This document shows, piece after piece, positions 38,594 to 51,013 of a DNA stretch of 64,000 nucleotides; position 1 is the first letter of the stretch, and each line of letters opens with the position of its first letter. Under the pieces are notes generated by a model. The model had not been told where the DNA came from, searched no databases, and saw only the letters and a list, made by a program, of their open reading frames with translations. Source of the stretch: Oreocharis arfaki (lineage: Eukaryota > Chordata > Aves > Passeriformes > Paramythiidae); contig VZRR01005727.1 of NCBI GenBank assembly GCA_013398015.1, positions 382,719-446,718 of the forward strand, read 5' to 3'. A program made the position numbers and the translations under genes.

Positions 38594-38760
38594 GTGGAAT
38601 TTATGGTTCTTCCCATTGTTTCTTTCATCTCTCAATATCCAATTTCATTTATCAACAGACCTACAGTTTGTTTGTAAACTTTCTTTCCATTCATCAGTCA
38701 GTGGAATCCTTTCCCATTGTTTCTTTTATCTTTCAGTGCTAAGTTTGATAAAGCCAGCAG
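38594..38760 (-). repeat. Imperfect direct duplication inside the LTR U3
   Basis: On the plus strand, GTGGAAT followed by a 24-base core (38611-38634) recurs about 101 bases later (GTGGAAT at 38701, core at 38712-38735). The cores begin TCCCATTGTTTCTTT and differ at 2 of 24 positions. Related CAGTTTGTTTGTAAA / CAGCCTGTTTATAAA words follow each core. Duplicated U3 segments are commonly enhancers in retroviral LTRs. Confidence 0.75.
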
Positions 38761-38927
38761 GCACACACAGCCTGTTTATAAAGACAAATGCCATTCCTTT
38801 CAGCAGCCACCCCTGTCCCAAACCCTGCCCTGTGCCAGGCAGCAATGGGGACAGAGCAGGTGGCTCAGCAGTTGTCACCCATCACAGGAATGGAGTGTCT
38901 GCACACCTGGCTGCCACGTGCAATCCA

Positions 38928-41236
38928 CAGCTCTAACACTGCCCAGGAAATAGAAACTGGAAAATGCCAGGCTCTGTCAGGCTGAATTTTTACCATTTCC
39001 AGGCCAGATCCTGAAGAATAGGGTCAAGTATGACATGTGAATATCATTTTCTACAGAAGACATGAGGGCTACAGGAGAGGTTGCAGAGACCAGTGCAGGC
39101 AGACACTTTGTAAATTACTCAGAGGATGGATTAAGAGGGAGGAGACGATATCTGCTCATGACACCAAACGTAGTTCTCAAAGGAGACAAGCACATGTTCA
39201 GGACCACAGAGAGAATCACTTGGTGACTCTTATCTGATTAAAAAATTATTTTTAAGACATTAAAAAAAAAGCAGAGGAAATTCAGTGACAGGAATGAACA
39301 TGGGAGACCTTTACCCTCAGCACCCACCCCTCAGACAGCTTTTCATGAGAAAAGACTGCCTCTGTATCCTCCCTAATACCGAGGAAAGCCGTACCTCCAA
39401 GCCAGCTTTAGGGCAGCTTCAGCACAGTGCTAACAGTCAAACAGCAACAGAATAAAGGAAAACTGATACAAGCCATCCTATGCCAGGCACAGAACACAAA
39501 GAAAAGCCTTCATTAGACAATGAATAAATCAGTGCTTTGCCTACATCAAGATTACTGCTTGCTGTGCTGCTTTCCTCCCTCTTTACTGTCTCATAAAAGG
39601 GTGTAGAGAAACAAAAGGTGGTACAAAGGATTATCAGATATCAACCAGCTTCTCCTTGATGGACTAAGCTAACAAGACCACTCCAGAGCCTGATGTGGCT
39701 GAAGAAGACTTGGAAGGGGATGGTAAAATCTGGGCCTTGGGCAAGGGTGTGTGTCAGAAGCAGCCATAGCTGTCTCTAAAGCAGTGATGAAGAACAATAG
39801 AAGGATACAAGAACATGGTTGTTTGCTTTGAAACAAACAAAAGGAATTGTTCCTTCTATTGATATGAACTTACACTGAGAAAAAACTCTGCTCTTGAATG
39901 GCTGCTGTTAAAAGGCTGCAGAGAATCAGAACCAAACAAGACAGTCATGGAGTAAAACAAAAACCACAAGCACACAGAAGTCAAAAGATGGCACACGTGG
40001 CTCAGCAATTAGCTGCCATATAAATCCTTTATGGATGGAAGAGTACTCTGGGGACATCAGTCTGCCCTTACCTTGTTCCTAAGCTCGTACTCAGGTGTCT
40101 GCTGGAGATCTAAGGGACATGTTGGGCTGATACAGCCTGGCCAGTAAGTGAAAGGGCTTAAAAATATTCAGGTTGCTCTAGCTAATAAAGTCTGCTAACA
40201 TGGAATCTGTGCTTGGTGATACAAGGTTTGAGAAGGAATATGTGATGGCTGTGCTTTTACAAGCACAAGGTGGACCTCTTAAAAAAAAAAATTTATAAAT
40301 GTGTTCATGGAACTTAGCACCTAAACCAGAATTCTAACCCTAGTTATGCAGTAAATATTGCTTGTCTGTCTGCTTGCAAACTACCGTGACTAATTATTTA
40401 GGCTTTATGAATAATTTAAATTACCATTAGAATCTCTCACATTATACTCAAGAAAGTGTGACTGCCTCTCAGTCTTGATTCTTCAGAAACGATTTTAAAA
40501 ATCATTGCTTTTTCCTACATGCTCTCAAAAGTTTTAAAGACACCCCAAAAAACCCAGATCAGAAAACATGTAGCTAGAACATAATCACCTGCCTTTTAAA
40601 AAAACTAAAGGCTCACAACAAAGAAATCTGACATTCCCAGCCCTTTCTGTTCAGCACCATGGTGGCAATAAACTGGTACTTTATTTTATTAGTTCTTAAT
40701 TTAAAATTTAAGTTCTTGCGTACAGGGTACCCTTAGTGCCTTAGGACTTTGCAATTATCTACACAACCCCCCCATAATTAGAATAACAGATAGATGCATA
40801 AAATTCACACCTAGCTCCTTCCAAACCAAAGAAAGAAAGCATTACTAAGTTGACTCTCTTCCCCTGGTGACTTTCCTTCATTATCCCATTAAACATTAGA
40901 GAAGTGAAAGACACAGACTGAGAAATCTCCGGTAATGTAGAAAGCATTTTCATTTTTATGGTACTTCCAGAGGTGGTAGCTGGCTCCAGAAACTGCTCTC
41001 ACCAGCCAGGATACTGCAAACAAACCTCCACAGAAGTTTCCTTGCCTATGCAGTACTGGGGTGCTGGACTGGCCCTCACAGGGGTGGCGGTGCTGGGAAA
41101 ACAGTGACAAGTTGAGTTCCTCCCAATACCAGCACCCAACTCACTCCTCCTCTCAGTACCAATCACCCTACCTAAACAACTAAACCAGGATGGCAGCCAT
41201 TTAGAAGGCTTAAATATTTAATTTAGGAACAATAGT
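38928..41236. other. Unique non-coding stretch
   Basis: No gene recognised. From about 39.0 kb the plus strand becomes visibly richer in A and C, including A runs near 39264 and 40281. Confidence 0.45.
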
Positions 41237-41277
41237 AGGTCATTTAAATAATTAAATCCAAAGGAACACTGAGACAA
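41237..41277 (+). repeat. Exact 41-bp dispersed repeat, copy 2
   Basis: Identical over all 41 bases to 34965-35005 and in the same orientation. The left flank (AACAATAGT) and right flank (GCCCACAATAG) differ from those of copy 1. No target-site duplication is evident. Confidence 0.93.
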
Positions 41278-44200
41278 GCCCACAATAGCAGAACGGTTTC
41301 ATTCTGTCTGACATCACAGTGCACATTCACTCCAGGAGCACCAGCAGCTGTTAGCTAAAGTCACTGCTTCTCACACCCACAGAAATACACTCAGACCAAA
41401 ATAATAGCAATCAACAAATGGGTTTGATATGAACATTGTTGATGTCAGTTTAAAAGTATTACATTAACATAGACTACTTACGTGTGCTAACTATTTCAAT
41501 GTGCCCAATTACTATTTCTTAAATAACTGCTACCAAGCAGGTGAATCGTATTTAGGATCATGATCCTCTAGCTGTGAAGCAAAACACCCCAGGTTACACT
41601 GGCTGTGCAGGGTTTTGAACCCCTGGTGTGGAGCTTGGACAGGGACACGGAGCTATCACTTTAACTACCTTCAGGCCTGAAGGGAAGCTTTTGTGCCCTC
41701 ATTTGAAATACTGGCTTTCAGACCAAATGTCACAACAAAAGCCCAACAATGAGGCAAAGCCCTGACCTCCAAAGCTAAGCTATCTAATGCATAAAGAGAT
41801 ACTGCACTTTTGATGAAAATCCTACATTAAATCTTATACACTTGCATAAACTTGATTTTATATGCTAAACAAATTAATTTTCAATAGTCAAAACAGTGTT
41901 GTTGGCAGTCCCAGTCCTGTTTACCTCATTTGCATCTGTTTGATTAGGAAAACAGACCTCTAGCATATATACTGGATTTTGTATTTCTCACCCTAATGCA
42001 ATGCTGTCAGAATTCCCAGGTGGCCCCTCTGGGACTCCACATCCCTCAGATGTCCCCAGGCCTGGCAGTTTCACTGCCTGGTGGAGGCTGTGGGCCTGCT
42101 GCATCTCCTGGGACCAGCCTGGTGCTCCCTGTTGCAGCCAGTGCAATCTCATGTCCTGCTCCTGGACAGCTGCAGCCTGCAAGTCCATGGAAAAGGGAAG
42201 GAGACTGCTTATTTCCCTGCTGCTATGGACAGCTCATGGACACTGCACCCCAAGCAGCAACCCCATCCCCAGGCACTTGGCAAAGCTGGCTTTAGAATTA
42301 TTTCTGTTCTCTTCCCTTTAGGAAAAAACCCCTTTGTCCCATCAACTCATTAGCAATTGGGTACTTTGCTTTGCATTCAGTTATATTCTCAGAGAAAGAA
42401 CTAGTGATGAAAGTGCCTTTTGGAGGAACAGCAAATACATTTCTTGATGAATTGCAAACTGGTAAACTACTTGGAAGCTTTTGAAATGTGAAATCTATTA
42501 AGACTTTCAGTAAAGTAGTTCTGTAACACTGTACTTTTTTGTTCCCGCCGAAGATGGCAAATGTAAAAGATCACCTGTTACTGACTGGAGCTCATTCTTC
42601 TCAGTGAGTGTTTGTGTTTTTAATTCCATTTTTTTATAGGATCTCAAGCCACCAATTAAACACCACCCACCAAACTCTTCAATGCACGTCTAAGTAACCG
42701 ATAAACTGTTGTCTCTTTAAGCTGAGTACATGAACCCATTTTCCTGGCATCCCTCAAAAAAGGCCACTCATCCTGCAGTCCACTCCTTAGTGTAGGTAAG
42801 CTCACACCTTCCAGGAACCAGCCACAGCCCTAGTGTCAACTGCAGTGCAGACCCTGGGCCATAAATACTTGTTAAAATTAAAATATTGTTTGCTATCAGC
42901 CTTAAATACAGAGAAATAAATATGTCTAAGCCTAGTTTAGCTGGAAGATGTGACCTTATCAAGACTAAATGGCTATCAAAAAATTATGAGCAATTTTCTG
43001 CAGTAGATGGAGAAATTACACTGTCACTTTTCAGCTTCTGCAGTGAATAAAATTCAACCTGCTATAGAGAGGAACCAAGCGAGAGATTAGAACCTCAGCT
43101 CTAACAACTTCTCCCTAAAGGATGATGGCAAATGCTCTTAACCTCACTCAACAAGGCCTTTACACATAATTAGAAGATTTTTTTCCGAAGTACCTACAAA
43201 ATTATCCATGTCCAAATGTTGGCTTCTCCAGAACGAAGAGAAAAAATCCCCCCCAACATAATTTCTGAGGTTTCCTGCAGTGCCTGTGGCTTTGCTGAAA
43301 AATGGGAAAAGGTGCCCAACTCCCTGAAACAGATTTCTGAAACAAATTTCCTAAAAGACCTTATTTTTTATCATGCAAGAACACAGAAACACATTTGAAA
43401 TGTATTTTCTCATTTACTGTGCTCTGAGATGGCTTGGGAGGGGGTGTCTTAAAACTTTCTTTTTTTAAAAGCCTATTGAATTAAAACTGAATAAGCACAG
43501 ACACTGATAAGCTGTTCCTGGTAGGGGCATTACCCACTGAGTTGCAGAGATTCCCGATGCTCTTCCTGCATTATCAGGGTTAGTTCTGCCCTTCAGAGAA
43601 ACTTGAATCAAGACAAATTTCACTCATAATCTCTCCCAGACTCAGCTGCTTTCAGGGTTGTGTGCCAAGGATTAATCTTTCCAGGTAGCATTCCCATTTT
43701 CCCTAAACATATGGCTGGACTGCACGCCAGCAGGAAAGAACACTCCAAGAGCGTCCCTAAAATTGCTGTTTTTGAAGAAGGTGAGGTTTCCATGTGCATT
43801 GGAACCAAGAGCAATAATCACCCTTATTCATAAGAAGCTACGTGAGGAATTTGCTGCACAGTCAGTCAGAACTTTCTTCTGACCAGGTTAAATTCTTTCA
43901 ATTCACATGTGACAACCCCCCCTGCCAGTCCAGAGGTTCCAAACTCCAAAGGCCAAATAAAAGCATAATGCAGGCAGGTGCATAGGTCTCTGGAGAAGTT
44001 CCCCCAACGTATTATTGCACAAAGAAAATAAGAAAAAAAAATCAATTTAATACATTTGGGTAAGCCTCAAACAACAAAAGACAAAAGGTCACCAAAAAAA
44101 CCAAACCATTTTGCAAAAATATTGCCCACAAGAATGGTGTTCTCAAAGCAGTTGCTTTGTGGTCAACATTAATGTCATCTAACAGCACTTCGATTTCTAT

Positions 44201-46144
44201 TCTGCTTGTATACCCAAAGTCAAGTAAAAACGGTAGAAGTTCAAAGCCTGTTCAATATTGTTGCTGGGTTTTGTGTATTATATACATATAATTATGTATT
44301 TTTCTCCTTAAAGTACTATAAATTATTTACTGCAAGCCAGAGAAGACACACATCTATCTGTAGACCCTGAGTAGAATCCAGAGATTAACTCACTAAAAGA
44401 TCCTCTCTCTGAAGTGGCTGGGTTGTGAACCCTTGGAGACTCCAAACAGATGATTTTTAGCTCAAACAAAGAGGCATAGAATGTCATTTTTCAACACTTT
44501 ATCTAAAGTGTCCTAGATCAACCAGACAGTTATGGGAGGATTGGGAAACAACCAAACAAAACCTGCAAAACTTCTACAAGGAGTATGCTAAGCCAGGACA
44601 AACCAATTAAGAGTTTTTGAAAGCAATTTCAGTTTACACTAATAAAACCTGTGGAGTCCACAAAATCACAGATCAGCAAGGGAACCCTTTAGAAGAGGAC
44701 ACAGTTCTCACTTTTTATGATGACCAGGGGAAAAAAGAGGAATAATATTCTGCCAAGGTGTACAAGGAGAGAGACGAAAGCACAAACACAAAGTTTATGA
44801 ATATGAACTTTCTGCTCAGTCTTTCAAATGATGCTCTGAATTGCCTCCAGAGCTCCAAGTCTAAAGTAATATTAAAAAAAAAAAAAAGAAGATCCTCAAA
44901 AAGATGCAACTGCAAAGCAATAGACACCTCTTCACCTGTTTGCCATTTATTTGCTTTCTTCAAAAGGAGTATTTTTACAAAGAAGAAACTTCTTGGTGAA
45001 ATTCTGCTATTTACTGAAACCTCAAGGCAACAAAGAGCCAGCACAAATAAACTCTGGAGAGAATTTCCTGCTTAACATGTAAGAAGTAGAGATCAATACA
45101 CTGAGCTAGATAGTAGAGCCTCTGAATCTCTCTGTCAAGTGGGAAAGAAAAGCTTTTCTGGCGGCACTTCTCTGCTCAGGCCATTGTATTACTGGCTTTT
45201 TGGGCCCATTAATAAAAAATTGTGCATAACCCCACATATGGTGAGGGAGATGGAAAAGAAGGAAGCAGCAGTTAAAATATCTTCTCAGAGGTTTATCCAA
45301 GTGGATAGAGAACTGGCATTAGAGGCTATTTCATTGTTACAGTACCTTCTATTATTTATAATTATTGATTTTTTTTTTTTATGCTTTATATACTGATGTT
45401 GATGCTCTGCTCTCTCATGCACTTTCTCCTGCTTCCATGAGAAGGAAACACATCCAGATGAACACACCCTGATAAGCTTTTGCTAAACATCAAAAACAGA
45501 GCTTCAGCTGAGTTAATCTGAAATTGTTAAGTAGAGCCACATATATACCAGGGTATACTTGTGCTTTCAGCTTTTGCAGAAACACTTGTTCATGAGGTCT
45601 GTGCTTGTTATGCCCAAGCCTAAGACATAGTTTAACTCTGAGTTAAAATGATAACTATACACAGGAACACAATCTTGTCTGTGACTGTGTATGATGGAAA
45701 TAGTGAAATAGTTATTTATACATTATATAATATTATATTGTAGTTATTTATCCATTGATGGAATATCACAGATGGTACATACTGACCAGAGTGGGCATCA
45801 GCTCATGTGCATGACGTGTGAAACAAAATATCTCAAAAAGTGACAGAAACTGGAATGACAGGAGAAACCCCTCCCAGAGATCCCCAAGTTTTCTCCTTGG
45901 CAAGGAAAAGAGACCAGAATGAAGATCCAGCAGATCCCTCCCTATCTCGTGTATGGCATCATGACACACAGAGGCATTTTGCTGTGAGAAACATTTTCAG
46001 TTTAAAGTTATTTCCAAATATTGTATTAAAGATACTGATCACTTTGTGTAAAACAATGTCCAATTAGATGTTTTGTAGGAGCACCCAGCATACCCCCCAA
46101 GTTAACAACTTCTGCAAGCATACTTGAAAAAACACTGGTTTAAC
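41278..46144. other. Unique non-coding stretch
   Basis: No gene or interspersed repeat recognised. A GC-richer patch at 42000-42300 has open frames on both strands. A14 lies near 44874-44887. The block at about 41400-41560 is complex, AT-rich and low in simple repeat, so it might be conserved non-coding sequence. Confidence 0.45.
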
Positions 46145-46197
46145 TCAAACATCACATTTTTTGAATGCACACTCACATTGTCAACATTGATGTTTGA
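46145..46197. repeat. Inverted repeat, 10-bp perfect arms, 33-base loop
   Basis: TCAAACATCA (46145-46154) and TGATGTTTGA (46188-46197) are exact reverse complements. The loop contains further partly repeated CACATT/CAACATT words. It could fold as an imperfect hairpin. No microRNA is recognised. Confidence 0.8.
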
Positions 46198-49100
46198 ATC
46201 AATATGAATAACACTCATTATTATCATAACACTGAAGGAGTGATGTTGAAGTTTTATGCAAGAATTTTACATCAGCTTTTAATTACCAGTTTTGTCAATA
46301 TAGAGATGAAATTCTCTTACAGTTAAGTGTTTTTGAGAAGTGCATGTGAAATCTTAAAAAAATACAAAATAGCTGCTGCCAGCTAGCTGTAGCTGTACTG
46401 TAAGAGTACTTCACAATACTTTAAGAGATTTTAGAGAAAGACAAAACTTTTTAAAAAAGAAAAGAAAAAAAGAGAGTACATTCTCCTCATTTTACCTGCT
46501 GCCTCTTGATGAACAAATTTGCAGAGAGGAGGAGGAAGAAACATTGGTCTCTGGAGCCACGGAACACACCAGGGCTCGGGGAGCCTCCTCCATTGTTGGG
46601 TGATACCACCTGAAAAACCCCTGAAAGGAGGAGAGGAGCTTGCCAGCATTGGGGTTACACAGCCAGCCTCAGAGGCATGGGGGAAAAGCAGAAACTTTTC
46701 AAGAGGCTTTGGACTAGGTGCATACTGGAAAGTCCTCCAAACGTGCTGGACTTCAACGAACAGCGGAAGAAGAGCTCTTGACTCTGCAGTTAGAATTCTT
46801 CACAAGGTGCTCAGAAGAGAATTGGTTTTCAGGAATTCTATTCGTTCATCTCAACCATGAACCCAATTTAGAGAGTGGTGTTATTCTAATTTGTTCTCTG
46901 TTCTTACCGAAAGCATAGCTCTAAAGATAAGAAAATGCTAGATGAAGGGCCCATTGCAGTCCTAGTCCTCAAATGAGCTTGAATTTCTGTAGTGCAGAGT
47001 GCTGACAATTACAAATTATTTTATAGGAATTGATCATTAAAAGAGAACACTTAAAAAAACCCAATTTATTTTAGAGGTTAGAGTGTGACTGGTTGTTTTA
47101 ATTTGATTGGTAATCTTCAAAGAGGCAACATTTTAATTTAAGGGTCAACTTATTCTGAAAGGCTAACCGATCATGTAATCTAGATAAGTCTCAGTCTAAA
47201 GAGGGTAAAGATGGCTATGCATGATTAAAGTATTCAAAGGCACCTTTATCAGTTCACTGCAAGCTTTTGGGATGCCTTGAACCATACTAAAGGAACACCC
47301 ATTGAAGCAAATAGTTTGAGGGGAGATCTATGATATTAGTATGGGTAGTGAATCCTGCTTTGTACTAAGAAGTAATTTTAATATAACCATCCTTACGTGA
47401 TGAGAATTTGTAAAACAGATTAGCAAGGTCTGATCATCTCTTCTTCAGAAAACTTGAAATGTTCCATGTTAAATTTGCAAGAAACTCTATTAGCTTCTTA
47501 CAACTTTTTTGCTTGTACTTCCCATAGTTCCTTTTCTACTAATGTCACTTAATAAAGCATAACCACTCACATAGTTCTGCCTTTAACTAAACACCACAAA
47601 ATCTCATATGCTAGTGAAGAATGTTTTATAAGTTACCCTTCATTTGCTTTTCATTACAGTCTTAGGTACTTTGCACACAAGTACCCTACTCTAATGCACT
47701 GTAATTCTTTCTCCTTGTTATTTTTTACTCAGAAAGCAAAAATTGTCTTGGAATAACAACAAAATAAAAACATAGAAATTATAAGGTCCCAGAAACAGAA
47801 CTTGCTTTATCTCTTCACACCCATAAGCTATTGCTGGCAGCACACCTATCAGCTGATACCCGAGTGAGCACATTGTCCTCCATCCATAAGTAACTTTTGT
47901 GCCCCTTGCCCTGTTTCAGTGTGCCTCATTTCTGTAGGAAGTCATGGAACAACAGTTTCTTCCTATTTTCAGAAACTAATTAAGAAACTTGATCTCAGCC
48001 CTCTGGCTAGAAGTAGAAAAGAATAAACACATGCAGGGGACACTTGCTGGCTGCACAATTACAGCAGTTCAAATCAGACCTCTTGACCAATTAATCTAAG
48101 TCCTGAAGCCTCAAAAACTAATTCCAAATCTGCCTCTCTCTCATGAGCACAGCAGCAAAGGCATTTGTCAGCCCTGGAACAAATGCCTGCTGTGATACTC
48201 AGAGCAGGATCTGTCTGATGCCATGAAGGAGACTGGTGACATAAGAGGGAAGGAAGGTTTATCTCTGAACAGAAAACACAAGTCAAATACCAGAACGAAG
48301 TCACAGCTAGCAAGGCAATAACCTAGAAACCACCTGAAGTCTTCCCTGTAATTCCCTGGTTTTTGTTTTCAGGAAAAGAAGAGATGGATAATTTTTGCAG
48401 GAGACATGCTTTATATTTGTGGTTAGTTCCAGCAAGCTCATTTTGGAGGCCTGCAAAGGCAAATACCAACACTCGGCCCCTGATCCCCCAGGGCAGTTCT
48501 CAGGCTTCCTCTATGCAAGCAGAAAACTTTCAGCTGTTTCACAAGACAGTGTAGAAATAAAGCAAGCTTTCCATAAGTCAGAATAACGTTCTGTATTTGC
48601 ACATTATGCTGATGAACAAGCCAGTACCAGAGACACTTAAATTCAAACTAAACACTGACCACCTCAGCTCTTCACTACCCCCTTCCTCATAGCCCAGCTC
48701 TATGGCTTCAGGAGAGAGAGGGGGTCATGTTTGACCTGAAAACTCTGCTAAGGCAGGCAGAAGAAACATGGCCCTGTGAAGGGCTGACCAGAGAGGTGCT
48801 CAGGCCTAATCTTATGCTTAACTAATGATTTTAACTTGTATGAACATGATATATGGAGGTCAGGTTCATAGTGGGGGGTGGGAGCTCTCTTTAGGCCAAC
48901 TCATATTGTCTGAAAGCACAGAAGAACTTACATAGGTCCTTCTTCGTGTCCAAAACCTCTTTTTGAGGTAAGCTGAAATCCAAACCAGGCTGTGACTCCA
49001 AACTGATTGTGCCTTATATGGCTCCTTGCCAGTGCTGTGTTTGATGCTGAACCTAATTACTGGTCCATCTGATATGGTTCACTGTAAGTTAAAGGAACAC

Positions 49101-50053
49101 TTAGATTTTAAGGTACCAGACACCAATTAAATACTGCAATAATACAAATTCCTTTCTCTAGTGGTCATTTTGGGATCCTCCGCACTCAGTTGACAGCAAA
49201 AAACAGTTCATATTAAGGTCATTGATGTAAAAATAACTACAGTTGTATAACTGAGCTCTTTATGTTAGCAAGATTTATGGTGAGAATTATTAACTCTAAC
49301 AGGTATTTTATCTAAAGCAAGGTCCATGAAATAGGATGACCTTTTATCTATTACCTGTTGGGTTTGCAGCACCTATGAGTTCTAGATTAATGAGTTTCCT
49401 ACTCAGACTGATTTCATTACAGCTTCTATTTATGTTGTATTTATATTTTTTTCCCCTCGACTGACAGGAGAATAATAAAAAAAAACCCCACACCAAAAAA
49501 CCCACACCCAAACCTGACATGTTCATGGCATGCAAATGTGACCAGCTAACTCCAGTGATTATCAAATGCACAGTGACTCTGGGCCCTCGGACAGAGGAGA
49601 CAAAGCTCTGAACCGCCCAACCCAACAGGTTAATAGTGTTAAATATTGCATTATTTGTCATAACACATTCATTTAATGCATCAGGAGATAAGGCTCCAGT
49701 GGTCCAAAGTAAAGACACCACAGGGATGCTTGTAGGCTTTGAAAAGACTGACATTAATAGAAAACTTCAGCTTAGAAGACTACAGTCAGAGGAGATGGCC
49801 TCAGCAAGCACTGAAAACATCCAAAGCACTTCCTAACTTGCAAGGATGCCACAGCCTAGGCTGCCACCTAGGAGTGGCACATGGCAGGCTTCATCAAAAC
49901 AAAGACCACCTCTTAATTTTGGGCCCTCAAGGAACAGCTGGAGTTTCAAAATGCTCAGCACCAGGTAGATCCAAAGGGTACCACAATCCCACAGTAATTG
50001 GACTGAAGGATGCTGAGCCAGGTAGGTGTCAAATAACAAAAAAGGGTTACTTT
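46198..50053. other. Unique non-coding stretch
   Basis: No gene recognised. An A/C-rich simple tract lies at about 49476-49520. Open frames at 46431-46860 overlap on opposite strands and have no similarity I recognise. Confidence 0.45.
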
Positions 50054-50091
50054 AAATTACATGGTGACTGCTAAATTACATGGTGGCTGCT
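50054..50091 (+). repeat. Tandem duplication, 19 bp x 2
   Basis: The unit AAATTACATGGTGACTGCT is followed directly by a second copy with one A-to-G change, indicating a fairly recent slippage or repair duplication. Confidence 0.88.
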
Positions 50092-50794
50092 AGAGTAGAA
50101 ACTCTATCTGCTTTGCCTGTTCTCCCCTCAGAATATTGCTCCAGTGCTTTCAAACCTGGTCTCACACCACCTCTCAAAGTCCAAATAAATTATAGAATAC
50201 AGCAGTCATACTGTGGTGGAATCGTTTTAAATAAAATCGAGTATTAAAATTATCTAGTCTCCTAGAATATCTTTATTTCCCCTCTGAGCTCTACAAATCA
50301 CACCTCTCTGCTTTCCTCTCAGGCTTTCTACTGAACTACAAAAATCTTCAACTATAAAGTTGTTTGATCCTTTATAGCCCCCAAATCAACTTTTGTTGAC
50401 TGGCCCCTTAAAAAGCTTCAAACCACAGAAACATTTCTAGACACCTCTATGAAATAATTAATAGTGCTGAAATTTGCACCACCATCATTAAACCCTGGGA
50501 TTAACAGCCAGATGAGATAACTGAGCATTTTTGTAATTTTTGTAGGTTAATGACTTAGCACTCATTAATTAATAACACTTTTTATAGGGTAAGACACACC
50601 AGGCTGAATCCCTCTGCAGGTGGAGAGGCAGCCTCATGATAAACACAACCAGAATTTCTTTCCCTTCTCCATAATGTTTTGCTAAACAGTGAAAAAATAT
50701 GAAAAAATCCCACCCACCTAAACATAAAAAAAAGTTCAAGAAAACCAAAAATCAAAGTCAAATATTTGCAGAGAATTTGACCAGCACACCTACA
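50092..50794. other. Unique non-coding stretch
   Basis: No gene recognised. AT-rich, with an A8 run near 50727 shortly before the CR1 fragment. Confidence 0.45.
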
Positions 50795-51013
50795 GTGGCA
50801 TATGGAGAGAGCTGAGCTACTCAACAACTTTTTTGCCTCAGTCTTCACCAGACTTCTCCAGCCACAGAGAAGTCATGTATTCCTCATCCCTGGAAGTGTT
50901 TGGAGCTCTGAGCATCCCAGTCCAGAGGAAGATGTCCCTGCCCGTGGCAGGGGGGTTGGATCTAGAAGGTCTTTAAGGTCCCTTCCAACTCCAACCATTC
51001 CAAGAACCTATGA
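50795..51013 (+). mobile_element. CR1 LINE fragment, internally deleted, with ORF2 remnant and 3' end
   Basis: The left part encodes a remnant of CR1 ORF2 between the endonuclease and reverse transcriptase domains (RAELLNNFFASVFTRL, at about 50804-50860). CR1 proteins typically read KAEVLNxFFASVFT there. Near 50880 the sequence jumps to the CR1 3' region: CCCTGGAAGTGTTTGGAGC, then GATGTCCCTGCCCGTGGCAG, then CTAGAAGGTCTTTAAGGTCC, ending with decayed octamers before 51013. Most of the reverse transcriptase is deleted, so the copy is inactive. Confidence 0.9.

Larger units (their letters stand above)
38206..38927 (-). mobile_element. Solo LTR of an avian endogenous retrovirus
   Basis: On the minus strand this reads as a complete LTR of about 722 bp, starting TGGATTGCACG and ending CCACCAACA. 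A TATA-like box (38452-38461) is followed by AATAAA (38384-38379) and about 170 bases of U5-like sequence, giving the order U3-R-U5. The U3 contains an imperfect internal duplication. The element is flanked by the 4-bp direct repeat CAGC (38202-38205 and 38928-38931), lying inside a 7-bp match CACAGCT. No internal retroviral sequence is seen on either side, so recombination between two LTRs probably removed the provirus. The sequence resembles LTRs I associate with songbird endogenous retroviruses, but the family name is uncertain and the ends are tentative because the flanking repeat is short. Confidence 0.62.

Noticed and set aside
38206..38927. Complete endogenous provirus
   Set aside because: No internal retroviral coding sequence, primer-binding site or second LTR was found on either side, so only a solo LTR is called.
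41590..41640. tRNA B-box-like sequence (GGGTTTTGAACCCC)
   Set aside because: No matching A box or cloverleaf could be built around it, and it is more likely a chance inverted repeat.
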